Shown here: positions 24,308 to 30,835 of the stretch, one piece after another
Layout of the letters: every line of letters begins with the position of its first letter
How positions within the stretch are numbered: the stretch's first letter is position 1
From: Arthrobacter sp. 135MFCol5.1
GTDB lineage: Bacteria; Actinomycetota; Actinomycetes; Actinomycetales; Micrococcaceae
Direction of reading: 5' to 3'
DNA: 64,000 nt
Assembly (NCBI RefSeq): GCF_000374865.1
Contig: NZ_KB895455.1
Span: 124,001-188,000 of the forward strand
The notes under the pieces: model-generated
What the model was told of the DNA's origin: nothing
What the model saw: the letters and a program-made list of their open reading frames with translations, nothing else
Database searches by the model: none
Made by a program: the position numbers and the translations under genes

Positions 24308-24988
24308 CTAGGCTCCAGGGGTGCTGGCGGCACCGGGAAGAAGGGACGCGGCGGGTTCGCTGTAGTCGACCCGCACCAGGGAGCCGGCGTCGTCGAACAC
24401 CAGGGACGTGACGGAGGTCAGCGTGCACTCGCGCTTGCGGGGATCGTGCCACAGGGGCCGGCCTTCGGCGCTGAGCCGTGCGGCCCAGATGGGCAGTTGG
24501 TGGCTGACGAGGATGGCCTCAGGTCCTGCGGCACCGAAATCGCCGGCGGCCAGTTCAATTGCCCGGAGCCGGGCGTCCTGCGCTGCGGCGGCAACGCGGG
24601 CCGCCTGCTGCGTGTAGGGCTCGCCCCACGACGGGCGCAGTGGATTGACCAGCCGGGGCCAGTGCTTGGGCCGGCGGAGTTCTGCCTTGGTGACCTTCAT
24701 GCCCTCGAAGTAGTTTTCCGCCTCGATAATCCGCGGCTCCGTGTGGATTTCCAGGTGCAGGGCTTCCGACGTCGGCCGTGCCGTTTCCTGCGCACGGTCC
24801 AGCGGCGACGCGGCCAGGTAGGTGATCCGCGCGCCCTGCTCTGCACGCTGCCGGAAGTGCTCGGCGAGGGTCCTGGCCATCTCCTGCCCCAGTTCGGAGA
24901 GGTGGAATTCGGGGAGCCGTCCGTACAGAACGCCGTCGGGATTATGGACCTCGCCGTGGCGGAGCAGATGGACAGTGGCTTGGGGCAT
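24308..24988 (-). CDS. Histidine phosphatase (phosphoglycerate mutase superfamily)
   Basis: A 226-residue protein with the RHGE catalytic motif near the start (VHLLRHGEVHNPDGVLYGR), SPLDRAQETA for the second phosphate-binding arginine, and ILVSHQLPI with the second catalytic histidine. The substrate is unknown. It leads the cytochrome c maturation operon. The same order (phosphatase, resA, ccdA, resB, ccsB) occurs in mycobacteria, so this is a conserved actinobacterial arrangement. Confidence 0.9.
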   Translation of the reverse strand: MPQATVHLLRHGEVHNPDGVLYGRLPEFHLSELGQEMARTLAEHFRQRAEQGARITYLAASPLDRAQETARPTSEALHLEIHTEPRIIEAENYFEGMKVTKAELRRPKHWPRLVNPLRPSWGEPYTQQAARVAAAAQDARLRAIELAAGDFGAAGPEAILVSHQLPIWAARLSAEGRPLWHDPRKRECTLTSVTSLVFDDAGSLVRVDYSEPAASLLPGAASTPGA

Positions 24989-25030
24989 GTTTACCAGTTT
25001 CTCAAAGATGGCGTGCGATCCGAAATCTTC

Positions 25031-25106
25031 TACAAACAGTAGAACTTAAGTTTCTGGAGAAATGTTCCGAATGGGGGAACAAAAGATGCAAATGCATGTT
25101 TATACT
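25031..25106 (+). promoter_or_regulatory. yceI promoter region with stacked palindromes
   Basis: Within about 75 bp lie TCTAC/GTAGA (arms near 25029-25043), the perfect palindrome AACTTAAGTT (about 25043-25052), TGTTCC/GGAACA (25063-25068 and 25076-25081), ATGCAAATGCAT and a -10-like TATACT (25101-25106). The stacking suggests a repressor-controlled promoter, possibly MarR-type. I cannot assign the regulator. Confidence 0.45.
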
Positions 25107-25190
25107 GGATGCAGCAAGTTAGTTGAGGCTTCAACCGATGAAGGTTCAACCGCATGACCACAACAGGCATTACGAACAAGGAGCATCATC

Positions 25191-25739
25191 ATGGCACTTC
25201 CCGCAGACGTCACCACCGGCACCTGGACCCTGGACAACTCCCACAGCGAGATCGGCTTCACCGTCCGTCACGCCGGCATCAGCAAGGTCCGCGGCCAGTT
25301 CACCGAAGCCGCCGCGACGCTTGACCTCGTCGAGGATGTGGCCGACTCGAAGATCAACGCCACCATCAAGACCGCCAGCTTCGACTCCGGCGATGCCAAC
25401 CGCGACGGCCACGTCAAGGGCGAGGATTTCTTCGACGTGGAGAAGTTCCCGGAGATCTCCTTCGTCTCCAACGGCCTGGTGGCAAAGGGCAACAGCTACG
25501 AGCTCACCGGCGACCTCACCATCAAGGGCGTCACCCGCCCGGTAACCCTGGAGACCGAGTTCAATGGCGTGGCCGTTGACCCGTTCGGCAACACCCGCGC
25601 AGGCGTCTCCGCCGAGACCACCATCAGCCGCAAGGACTTCGGCCTGACCTGGAACGCCGTCCTGGAGACCGGCGGCGTGCTGGTCAGCGACAAGGTTGCC
25701 ATCAACCTGGAGCTCGCCTTCATCGCTCCCGCAGCCTGA
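25191..25739 (+). CDS. YceI family protein
   Basis: A 182-residue lipocalin-like protein. It has the opening GTWTLDNSHSEIGFTVRHAG, then KSSF-like KTASFDSG, HVKGEDFFDVEKFPEISF and the C-terminal ISRKDFGLTWN. Members bind isoprenoid or polyprenyl chains in a beta-barrel. There is no signal peptide, as in many actinobacterial cytoplasmic members. A good AAGGAG ribosome site precedes the ATG. The gene is monocistronic and ends in a strong hairpin. Confidence 0.93.
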   Translation: MALPADVTTGTWTLDNSHSEIGFTVRHAGISKVRGQFTEAAATLDLVEDVADSKINATIKTASFDSGDANRDGHVKGEDFFDVEKFPEISFVSNGLVAKGNSYELTGDLTIKGVTRPVTLETEFNGVAVDPFGNTRAGVSAETTISRKDFGLTWNAVLETGGVLVSDKVAINLELAFIAPAA

Positions 25740-25752
25740 TTCCGCTCCGGCC

Positions 25753-25789
25753 CACCCCGGCAGCAGGCATTTCGCCTGGTGCCGGGGTG
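25753..25789 (+). terminator. yceI terminator hairpin
   Basis: A 15-bp stem with one mismatch (CACCCCGGCAGCAGG with CCTGGTGCCGGGGTG) and a 7-nt loop starts 13 bp after the yceI stop. Only a short T-run follows (CATTT). Confidence 0.75.
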
Positions 25790-25941
25790 CCGCATTTAAG
25801 GCCCGTCGCACCGTGAACGGCCCCGCGGAATCACGCACAACCAGGGCTGCCGGGGGTACGGTGGACCTAAGCCATGCTGGGGGCGGCACAGGACCGATTC
25901 CCGGCAGCCCGCCCGGATCCCGACCTGCAGAAGGAACGCCC

Positions 25942-26784
25942 ATGAGTACTCCTCCCGTCCCGCCTCCCGTGCCCCACGATCCGCCATCCGGAAGCGACCA
26001 GCCCGGCAGCGGCCAGCCGGCCGAGCAGCCCGGCGCCCAGCAGCCCCGCTACGGACAAAACGCCCCGCAGTACGGGCAGAATGCTCCCCAATACGGACAG
26101 AACGCACCCGATTCACAGCCGCCGGCGGCCCCGCAGTATGGGCAAAACGCTCCGCAGTATGGCCAGAACCCGCCCCAGTACGGCCAGAACCCGCCCCAGT
26201 ACGGGCAGAACGCCCCGCAGGCCCCCGGCTACGGACAGCAGCAGCCCTATGGACAGCAGCCGTACGGCCAGTCCCCCTACGGCCAGTACCCGTCGGAGCA
26301 GCCGCAGCCGGCGGAAAGCACCGGCATCCCCCAACTGGTCAACATTTCCTTTCGGATGCTGATCGCAGCCGCCGTGATCTTCGTCATCTCCCTGCTCACC
26401 GGGTTGACCCAGCTTGATGATCCGGCATTCCGGCAGGCCTTTGACCAGCAGGTCAAGGCCAGCGACGCCGGCGTCACGTACGACGACATCAAGGGCGTCA
26501 TCGCCGGAACCCTGGTGGTCTTCGCCATCATCGGGGCCGGACTGTACCTGCTGGTGGCATTCTTCGTCCGCAAGGGCAAGAACTGGGCACGCATCCTGGG
26601 GACGGTGCTGGCGGCCCTGTCGGTGCTGGGCCTCTTCGGGGTTCCGTCGTTCGCCACCGTCGGCACGGTCCTGGGCATCGCGGCCATTGTGCTGCTCTAC
26701 CTTCCCGCGGCCGCCCCGTACTTCCGGAAGCAGCAGTTCGGCAACCCGTATGCCGGCGGCTTCGGAAACCCCTACGGCCGGTAG
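25942..26784 (+). CDS. Membrane protein with N-terminal PQYGQN tandem repeats
   Basis: A 280-residue protein. The first ~125 residues are low-complexity, with about seven tandem copies of (A/P)PQYGQN followed by GYGQQQPYGQ-type repeats. Three or four membrane helices follow (LIAAAVIFVISLLTGLTQL, VIAGTLVVFAIIGAGLYLLV, ILGTVLAALSVLGLFGV and a last one), ending in another Tyr/Gly-rich tail, FGNPYAGGFGNPYGR. The Gln/Tyr/Gly-rich cytoplasmic tail is the kind that can self-associate, but function is unknown. The ATG at 25942 has AAGGA 9 nt upstream. A strong terminator follows. Confidence 0.8.
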   Translation: MSTPPVPPPVPHDPPSGSDQPGSGQPAEQPGAQQPRYGQNAPQYGQNAPQYGQNAPDSQPPAAPQYGQNAPQYGQNPPQYGQNPPQYGQNAPQAPGYGQQQPYGQQPYGQSPYGQYPSEQPQPAESTGIPQLVNISFRMLIAAAVIFVISLLTGLTQLDDPAFRQAFDQQVKASDAGVTYDDIKGVIAGTLVVFAIIGAGLYLLVAFFVRKGKNWARILGTVLAALSVLGLFGVPSFATVGTVLGIAAIVLLYLPAAAPYFRKQQFGNPYAGGFGNPYGR

Positions 26785-26802
26785 CAGCCTGCCACACCAC
26801 GG

Positions 26803-26846
26803 AAACGGCCCGGGACGCCTCGCAGCGTCCCGGGCCGTTTTCTTTT
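26803..26846 (+). terminator. Strong intrinsic terminator, probably bidirectional
   Basis: A 16-bp perfect stem (26803-26818 with 26825-26840) with a 6-nt loop, followed by TCTTTT. Because the stem has A-rich and T-rich ends it can also stop rex transcription coming from the other side. Confidence 0.9.
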
Positions 26847-26858
26847 ATCCGGTGGTCC

Positions 26859-27563
26859 TTACGCGGTCTGGCCCGGCGCCTGTGCCCGCTGGGCGTGGTA
26901 TGCCAGGATCTGCAGCTCGGTGGCCATGTCCACCTTGCGGAGGTTCACGCCTTCGGGGACCTGGAGCATCACGGGCGCGAAGCTCAGGACGCTGTGCACG
27001 CCTGCGGCCACCACGCGGTCGCAGATGCCTTGGGCCACCGCCGCCGGCAGCGCCAGCACCACCATGTTGGCTCCGGTGCGGTGCAGGACGGTTTCAAGGT
27101 CTGCCACGTCGCTGACCCGCAGCCAGCCCACCTCGTTGCCCACCACCATCTGGTCGGCGTCGAAGATCGCCACGACGTCGAACCCACGGGACTCGAAGCC
27201 GCCGTACCGGGCCAGGGCCTTGCCCAGGTTCCCGGCGCCTACGATCGCGACTTTCCAGTCGTGCGTGAGGCCAAGGGCCGCTGCGATATGGCGGCTGAGG
27301 TACTGCACCTCGTAGCCCACTCCCCTGGTGCCGTAGGACCCCACATGGGACAGGTCCTTGCGCAGCGTCGAGGAACTGACGCCGGAGGCCTCCGCCAATG
27401 ACTCGGACGAGACCCGCTCGACGCCCTCTGCCAGCAAGGTGTTCAAGGCACGGAGGTACAGGGTCAGCCGGGCCACCGCCGCGGGCGGGATCTGCTTGGC
27501 CGGCGCACCGGTGGCGCCCGGAAGGTCCGGGACAGGCTGGGACGTTGGTTCCAAGGACGTCAT
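26859..27563 (-). CDS. rex: Redox-sensing transcriptional repressor Rex
   Basis: A 234-residue regulator that senses the NADH/NAD+ ratio. The N-terminal winged helix contains RVSSESLAEASGVSSSTLRK and the Rex signature GSYGTRGVGY. The Rossmann domain has VAIVGAGNLGKAL followed by IFDAD. It typically represses respiratory and fermentative genes when NAD+ is high. The ATG at 27563 is the first good start after the glutaredoxin stop (10 nt), so the two are co-transcribed. Confidence 0.95.
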   Translation of the reverse strand: MTSLEPTSQPVPDLPGATGAPAKQIPPAAVARLTLYLRALNTLLAEGVERVSSESLAEASGVSSSTLRKDLSHVGSYGTRGVGYEVQYLSRHIAAALGLTHDWKVAIVGAGNLGKALARYGGFESRGFDVVAIFDADQMVVGNEVGWLRVSDVADLETVLHRTGANMVVLALPAAVAQGICDRVVAAGVHSVLSFAPVMLQVPEGVNLRKVDMATELQILAYHAQRAQAPGQTA

Positions 27564-27573
27564 TGGCCTCCCC

Positions 27574-27828
27574 CTACCGGGCCATGGCGCGCTGCAGCAC
27601 GCGTTCCAGGCGGCCTTCGTCAATCTTCCAAAAGTCGCGCTGGACCCCGTCCACCAGGACCACCGGGATTTCCTCGGCATAGCGTTCGCGCAGCTCGGGC
27701 TGGTGGTCCACCGACTCTTCGGCCCAGGTCAGTCCCAACGAGGCGGTAACCCGGCCGACGGCGTCGCGCGCCTCTTCGCAAAGGTGGCAGTCAGCTTTGG
27801 TGACCAGGACGACGCGGGGGGTAGCCAT
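27574..27828 (-). CDS. Glutaredoxin family protein
   Basis: An 84-residue thioredoxin-fold protein. The CHLC redox motif is in VTKADCHLCEEARDAVG, the cis-proline region in EEIPVVLVDG. A thiol-redox role fits its pairing with the redox regulator Rex. A glutaredoxin-like gene near a SerB-type HAD gene is also seen in mycobacteria. TACCGT ends 6 nt before the ATG, suggesting a leaderless mRNA. Confidence 0.9.
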   Translation of the reverse strand: MATPRVVLVTKADCHLCEEARDAVGRVTASLGLTWAEESVDHQPELRERYAEEIPVVLVDGVQRDFWKIDEGRLERVLQRAMAR

Positions 27829-27834
27829 GGCTTA

Positions 27835-27840
27835 ACGGTA
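27835..27840 (-). promoter_or_regulatory. Putative -10 (TACCGT) for leaderless glutaredoxin-rex mRNA
   Basis: Read on the minus strand, TACCGT ends 6 nt upstream of the ATG at 27828. It faces the divergent TAGACT at 27894-27899. Confidence 0.5.
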
Positions 27841-27893
27841 TCGCCGTTCGCGGCATGCGGGCGACGCCGACGGCGGCGGGCCGGCCTATTGAC

Positions 27894-27899
27894 TAGACT
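27894..27899 (+). promoter_or_regulatory. Putative -10 (TAGACT) for leaderless HAD mRNA
   Basis: TAGACT ends 7 nt before the ATG at 27907, with no ribosome-binding site in between. Confidence 0.55.
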
Positions 27900-27906
27900 C
27901 GAGTCC

Positions 27907-28725
27907 ATGCCCGAGGAGAAATACGTCGCCGTAGTCACGCGGCCCGTCACTGCGCCGCAGCCCGGTGAAGCGGCGTTTTTCGACGTGGACAACACCTTGA
28001 TGCGCGGCGCCAGCCTCTTCCATGTGGCCCGGAAAATGCACCAGCGCGGGGCGTTCACCCTGAGGCAGGCGGCTGGTATGGCCTGGAAACAGTTCAAGTT
28101 TGTGGCCCGCGGTGAAAACATGGATGATGTCCACGCCGTCCGGGACTCGGCCCTGACCCTGGCTGTGGGCATCAGCGTTGACGATATCCGGGCGTTGGGC
28201 GAAGAGGTCTATGACGAAATGATCGCCTCCCGGATCTGGCCGGGTGCCAAGGCCCTGGCCGAGCAGCACCTGCGCGTGGGCCGCCGGGTGTGGCTGGTCA
28301 CGGCCACGCCCATCGAAGTTGCCACGGTCATTTCCACCCGCCTGGGCCTGACCGGCGCCCTCGGCACGGTCGGGGAAGTCTCCGACGGAATGTACACCGG
28401 CCGTTTGGTGGGCGATATCCTGCATGGCTCGGCCAAGGCCGTGGCTGTCCAGGCCATCGCCGACGAGGAGGACCTGGACCTGAAGCGCTGCTGGGCGTAC
28501 AGCGACTCCTATAACGACGTCCCGCTGCTTTCCCTGGTAGGCCACCCCGTGGCCATCAACCCCGATGCCAAGCTCCGCCGGCACGCCCGCGACCGTAACT
28601 GGCCGGTCTACGATTTCCGTGCCGGCCGCCGCGCCGCCACCTTCGGGCTTAAGGTGGCAACCTTTGGCGGCGCCATCTACGGGCTGTGGAAGGGTTTCGC
28701 CCGGATGCGCGGCCCGCGCCTGTAG
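27907..28725 (+). CDS. HAD-IB family hydrolase (SerB1-like)
   Basis: A 272-residue haloacid-dehalogenase phosphatase. Motif I is FFDVDNTLMRG (DxDxT), motif II is in VWLVTATPIEVA, and motif IV AYSDSYNDVPLL. A C-terminal hydrophobic segment (FGLKVATFGGAIYGLWKGF) may be membrane-associated. The family includes phosphoserine phosphatase-like and lysophosphatidate-like enzymes; the substrate is unknown. The ATG at 27907 is set by the leaderless-type promoter. It is divergent from the glutaredoxin-rex operon. Confidence 0.88.
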   Translation: MPEEKYVAVVTRPVTAPQPGEAAFFDVDNTLMRGASLFHVARKMHQRGAFTLRQAAGMAWKQFKFVARGENMDDVHAVRDSALTLAVGISVDDIRALGEEVYDEMIASRIWPGAKALAEQHLRVGRRVWLVTATPIEVATVISTRLGLTGALGTVGEVSDGMYTGRLVGDILHGSAKAVAVQAIADEEDLDLKRCWAYSDSYNDVPLLSLVGHPVAINPDAKLRRHARDRNWPVYDFRAGRRAATFGLKVATFGGAIYGLWKGFARMRGPRL

Positions 28726-28807
28726 CTAGCTTTCACGCGCGTCTGGATATCCCGCGAGTCTGCCTGCCCCCGCCTGCAGGTTCCCGCACCGTAGCCTCCA
28801 GCGCACG

Positions 28808-28843
28808 AAAAAACGCCCGCCGCCTTTGCAGGCGACGGGCGTT
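28808..28843 (-). terminator. Intrinsic terminator of the bS22 gene
   Basis: On the minus strand a 13-bp stem (arms 28831-28843 and 28812-28824, one imperfect pair) is followed by six T residues. It lies about 20 bp after the bS22 stop. Confidence 0.85.
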
Positions 28844-28865
28844 CTCCACGCTGTTCGAAGTATTG

Positions 28866-28964
28866 CTACTTCTTGTTGCGGCGCTGGTGACGAGTCTTGC
28901 GAAGCAGCTTGCGGTGCTTCTTCTTGGCCATACGCTTGCGACGCTTCTTAATAACTGAACCCAC
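28866..28964 (-). CDS. Small basic ribosomal protein bS22 (AURKAIP1/COX24 domain)
   Basis: A 32-residue, extremely basic protein: GSVIKKRRKRMAKKKHRKLL, then RKTRHQRRNKK. It matches the tiny actinobacterial protein found in mycobacterial 30S subunits as bS22 (Rv0500B type). The GTG start at 28964 has AAGGAA 5 nt upstream. Another in-frame ATG would give only the last 21 residues. It lies downstream of the excisionase-type HTH gene, the same order as in mycobacteria, and has its own strong terminator. Confidence 0.93.
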   Translation of the reverse strand: MGSVIKKRRKRMAKKKHRKLLRKTRHQRRNKK

Positions 28965-29082
28965 GAAAGTTCCTTACAAACTAGATGCAGTACCTGTCTG
29001 ATGGAAATGGTTCGTGGACAGAGCTACGAACTGGACAACTGACAGATTCTTACAATGACGTAAAACGTTCCTTAACAGGGTA

Positions 29083-29100
29083 CCGCCTATCGGAGGCGGC
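29083..29100 (-). terminator. Short hairpin after the small HTH gene
   Basis: CCGCCT and AGGCGG pair across a 5-nt loop, about 16 bp downstream of the HTH gene's stop. No T-run follows, so it is at most a weak terminator or processing site before bS22. Confidence 0.4.
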
Positions 29101-29115
29101 TTGGGACAAGCTGCC

Positions 29116-29328
29116 TTAGGCTGTCTCGGAGTGACCGTCCACCACGGCACCCTTGAGGTACTGCTCCACGGCATTCTCAGGTACCCGGTATGAGCGGCCG
29201 AACCGCACTGCCGGCATTTCGCCGGAGTGGACCAGCCGGTAAACAGTCATTTTAGAGACGCGCATGACCTCGGCCACTTCAGCCACGGTCAGGAACTTCG
29301 CGTTGGAGAAGTTCTGTTCTGCCGACAT
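29116..29328 (-). CDS. Excisionase-type helix-turn-helix protein (Rv0500A-like)
   Basis: A 70-residue DNA-binding protein that is almost all one MerR/excisionase-type HTH: FLTVAEVAEVMRVSKMTVYR, then LVHSGEMPAVRFGRSYRVPE. It closely resembles mycobacterial Rv0500A, which also precedes the bS22 gene. The ATG at 29328 is chosen by domain start; AAGGA lies about 10 nt upstream. The targets are unknown; the name excisionase reflects the fold, not a phage. Confidence 0.9.
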   Translation of the reverse strand: MSAEQNFSNAKFLTVAEVAEVMRVSKMTVYRLVHSGEMPAVRFGRSYRVPENAVEQYLKGAVVDGHSETA

Positions 29329-29471
29329 TTCCCTATTTTCCTTTGCTGACGGATGGACAACAGTGACCCCAGGTACGTGCCAATGCGGTGTTCCGATGCT
29401 GAGCCATCCACCAATCACCTAAATAGATACTCTAGATGTTCATGTGGCAGATGTGAAAGTAGGTAAAGCCA

Positions 29472-30593
29472 CTATTTCGCCTGCCGGCGCTTCCGCGCCG
29501 AGGCAGCCAACTGCTCCAGCACGGAGGCGGAAACGTCCCAGTCCATGCAGGCATCGGTGACGCTCTGGCCGTACACGAGTTCGGAGCGGCCGGCCGCATG
29601 CTCGGCAACGTCCAGGTTCTGGGCGCCGCCCACCAGGAAGCTTTCCAGCATCACCCCGGCGATCGCCTGCGCCGCGGCGCCCCCGTCTTCAAGCTGGGCA
29701 CCGATCTCCAGCGCCACCTCGGCCTGGCGGTGATGGCTCTTGCCGCTGTTGGCGTGGCTGGCGTCAACCACCAGGCGCGGGTTCAGGCCCTTTCCGGCCA
29801 GCTCCCCGGACGCCCGTTCGACGTCGTCGGCTGAGTAGTTGGGGCCCTTGCGTCCGCCGCGGAGGATGACGTGGGTATCCGGGTTCCCGGCTGTGGCCAC
29901 CAGTGCCGCCCGGCCGTCGCCGTCGATCCCCAGGAACGCCTGCGCCGCCGCCGCGGCGCCGCACGCGTCGATCGCCACCTGCAGGCCGCCGTCGGTCCCG
30001 TTCTTGAAGCCGATGGGCATGGACAGGCCGGAGGCCAGCTGCCGGTGGATCTGGCTCTCGGTGGTGCGGGCGCCGATGGCACCCCAGGAAATCAGGTCCG
30101 CCATGTATTGCGGGCTGATCGGCTCCAGGAATTCGGTGGCGGTGGGCAGTCCCAGCGCGGTCACCTGCTGAAGGAACTGCCTGGCGGTGCGCAGGCCGGT
30201 GACCATGTCGTGGCTGCCGTCCAGCCGGGGGTCGTTGATCAGGCCCTTCCAGCCGACGGTGGTGCGGGGCTTTTCGAAGTAGGTCCGCATGACCACCAGC
30301 AGGTCTTCCTTGTGCTTTTCAGCCTGGCTGACCAGCCGGCGGGCGTATTCCAGGCCGGCTTTGGGGTCGTGGATGGAGCATGGGCCTACGATGACCAGCA
30401 GGCGGTCGTCCACGCCGTCCATGATGGCCCGGACCTGGTCGCGTCCGCGTTCGACGACGTCAGCCGCCCGGGCGTCAAGGGGCAGTTCGGCGAGGAGCCC
30501 GGAAGGGGTGGGCAGCGCGGTGAATTCGCTGACGCGCAGGTTCGAGGTGGATGTGGTGCCGGCGTTGGCGGCTGCTGCTGTTGCGGTGCTCAT
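29472..30593 (-). CDS. aroG: 3-deoxy-7-phosphoheptulonate synthase, class I
   Basis: A 373-residue DAHP synthase of the class I alpha (AroG/AroF/AroH) type. It joins phosphoenolpyruvate and erythrose 4-phosphate in the first step of the shikimate pathway. Family motifs: VIVGPCSIHDP-like LVIVGPCSIHDPKAGLEYA, FEKPRTTVGWKG, GARTTESQIHRQLASGLSMP, and VVDASHANSGK. Many actinobacteria rely on the class II enzyme, so this may be an additional copy. It is preceded by an aromatic-rich leader peptide, suggesting attenuation by Trp, Tyr or Phe supply. Confidence 0.95.
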   Translation of the reverse strand: MSTATAAAANAGTTSTSNLRVSEFTALPTPSGLLAELPLDARAADVVERGRDQVRAIMDGVDDRLLVIVGPCSIHDPKAGLEYARRLVSQAEKHKEDLLVVMRTYFEKPRTTVGWKGLINDPRLDGSHDMVTGLRTARQFLQQVTALGLPTATEFLEPISPQYMADLISWGAIGARTTESQIHRQLASGLSMPIGFKNGTDGGLQVAIDACGAAAAAQAFLGIDGDGRAALVATAGNPDTHVILRGGRKGPNYSADDVERASGELAGKGLNPRLVVDASHANSGKSHHRQAEVALEIGAQLEDGGAAAQAIAGVMLESFLVGGAQNLDVAEHAAGRSELVYGQSVTDACMDWDVSASVLEQLAASARKRRQAK

Positions 30594-30656
30594 GTTCGGG
30601 TCCTGTTCCAGATGGGAAGCGGGCCCGGATGTCAGAACCCGCCGGAGAAACGGCGA

Positions 30657-30690
30657 AGGGCAGAGAATGATCTCTGCCCTGTTGGCTCTG
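30657..30690 (-). promoter_or_regulatory. Attenuator-type RNA structures before aroG
   Basis: AGGGCAGAGA and TCTCTGCCCT (30657-30666 and 30671-30680) form a perfect 10-bp stem with a 4-nt loop. Directly beside it, 30681-30690 is perfectly complementary over 10 bp to 30731-30740 inside the leader-peptide reading frame. A further CGCCG/CGGCG hairpin lies at about 30640-30655. No U-run follows the main stem, so the mechanism may be termination without a U-tract or control of translation. Confidence 0.7.
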
Positions 30691-30709
30691 AAGGAATGCT
30701 GGATGCGTG

Positions 30710-30769
30710 TCAGTTAGACGCGGGCCCCTCCAGAGCCAACGAAAAATACGCATACCAACGGTTAGTCAT
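30710..30769 (-). CDS. Aromatic leader peptide upstream of DAHP synthase
   Basis: A 19-residue reading frame MTNRWYAYFSLALEGPASN. Residues 5-9 are Trp-Tyr-Ala-Tyr-Phe, putting all three aromatic amino acids in five codons. Its stop lies 116 nt before aroG. There is no good ribosome site, but TATGGT ends 7 nt before the ATG, so the mRNA may start at this ATG. An in-frame ATG four codons earlier lies inside that TATGGT. The codons just after Phe (Ser-Leu-Ala-Leu, 30731-30740) form one arm of a 10-bp RNA pairing. Ribosome stalling at the aromatic codons would cover that arm. Confidence 0.8.
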   Translation of the reverse strand: MTNRWYAYFSLALEGPASN

Positions 30770-30776
30770 GGAAAAG

Positions 30777-30782
30777 ACCATA
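30777..30782 (-). promoter_or_regulatory. Putative -10 (TATGGT) of the aroG leader transcript
   Basis: On the minus strand TATGGT ends 7 nt before the leader-peptide ATG, the same spacing as at the other leaderless candidates. Confidence 0.5.
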
Positions 30783-30835
30783 AGCCCGGCCGTCCGCCGC
30801 CGCAAAATCATCGTCCGTCACATTCCCGCGCCGGC

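Noticed and set aside
26040..26290. Tandem DNA repeats resembling a CRISPR or VNTR array
   Set aside because: Units are 18-21 bp, directly contiguous without spacers, and in frame with the PQYGQN protein repeat.
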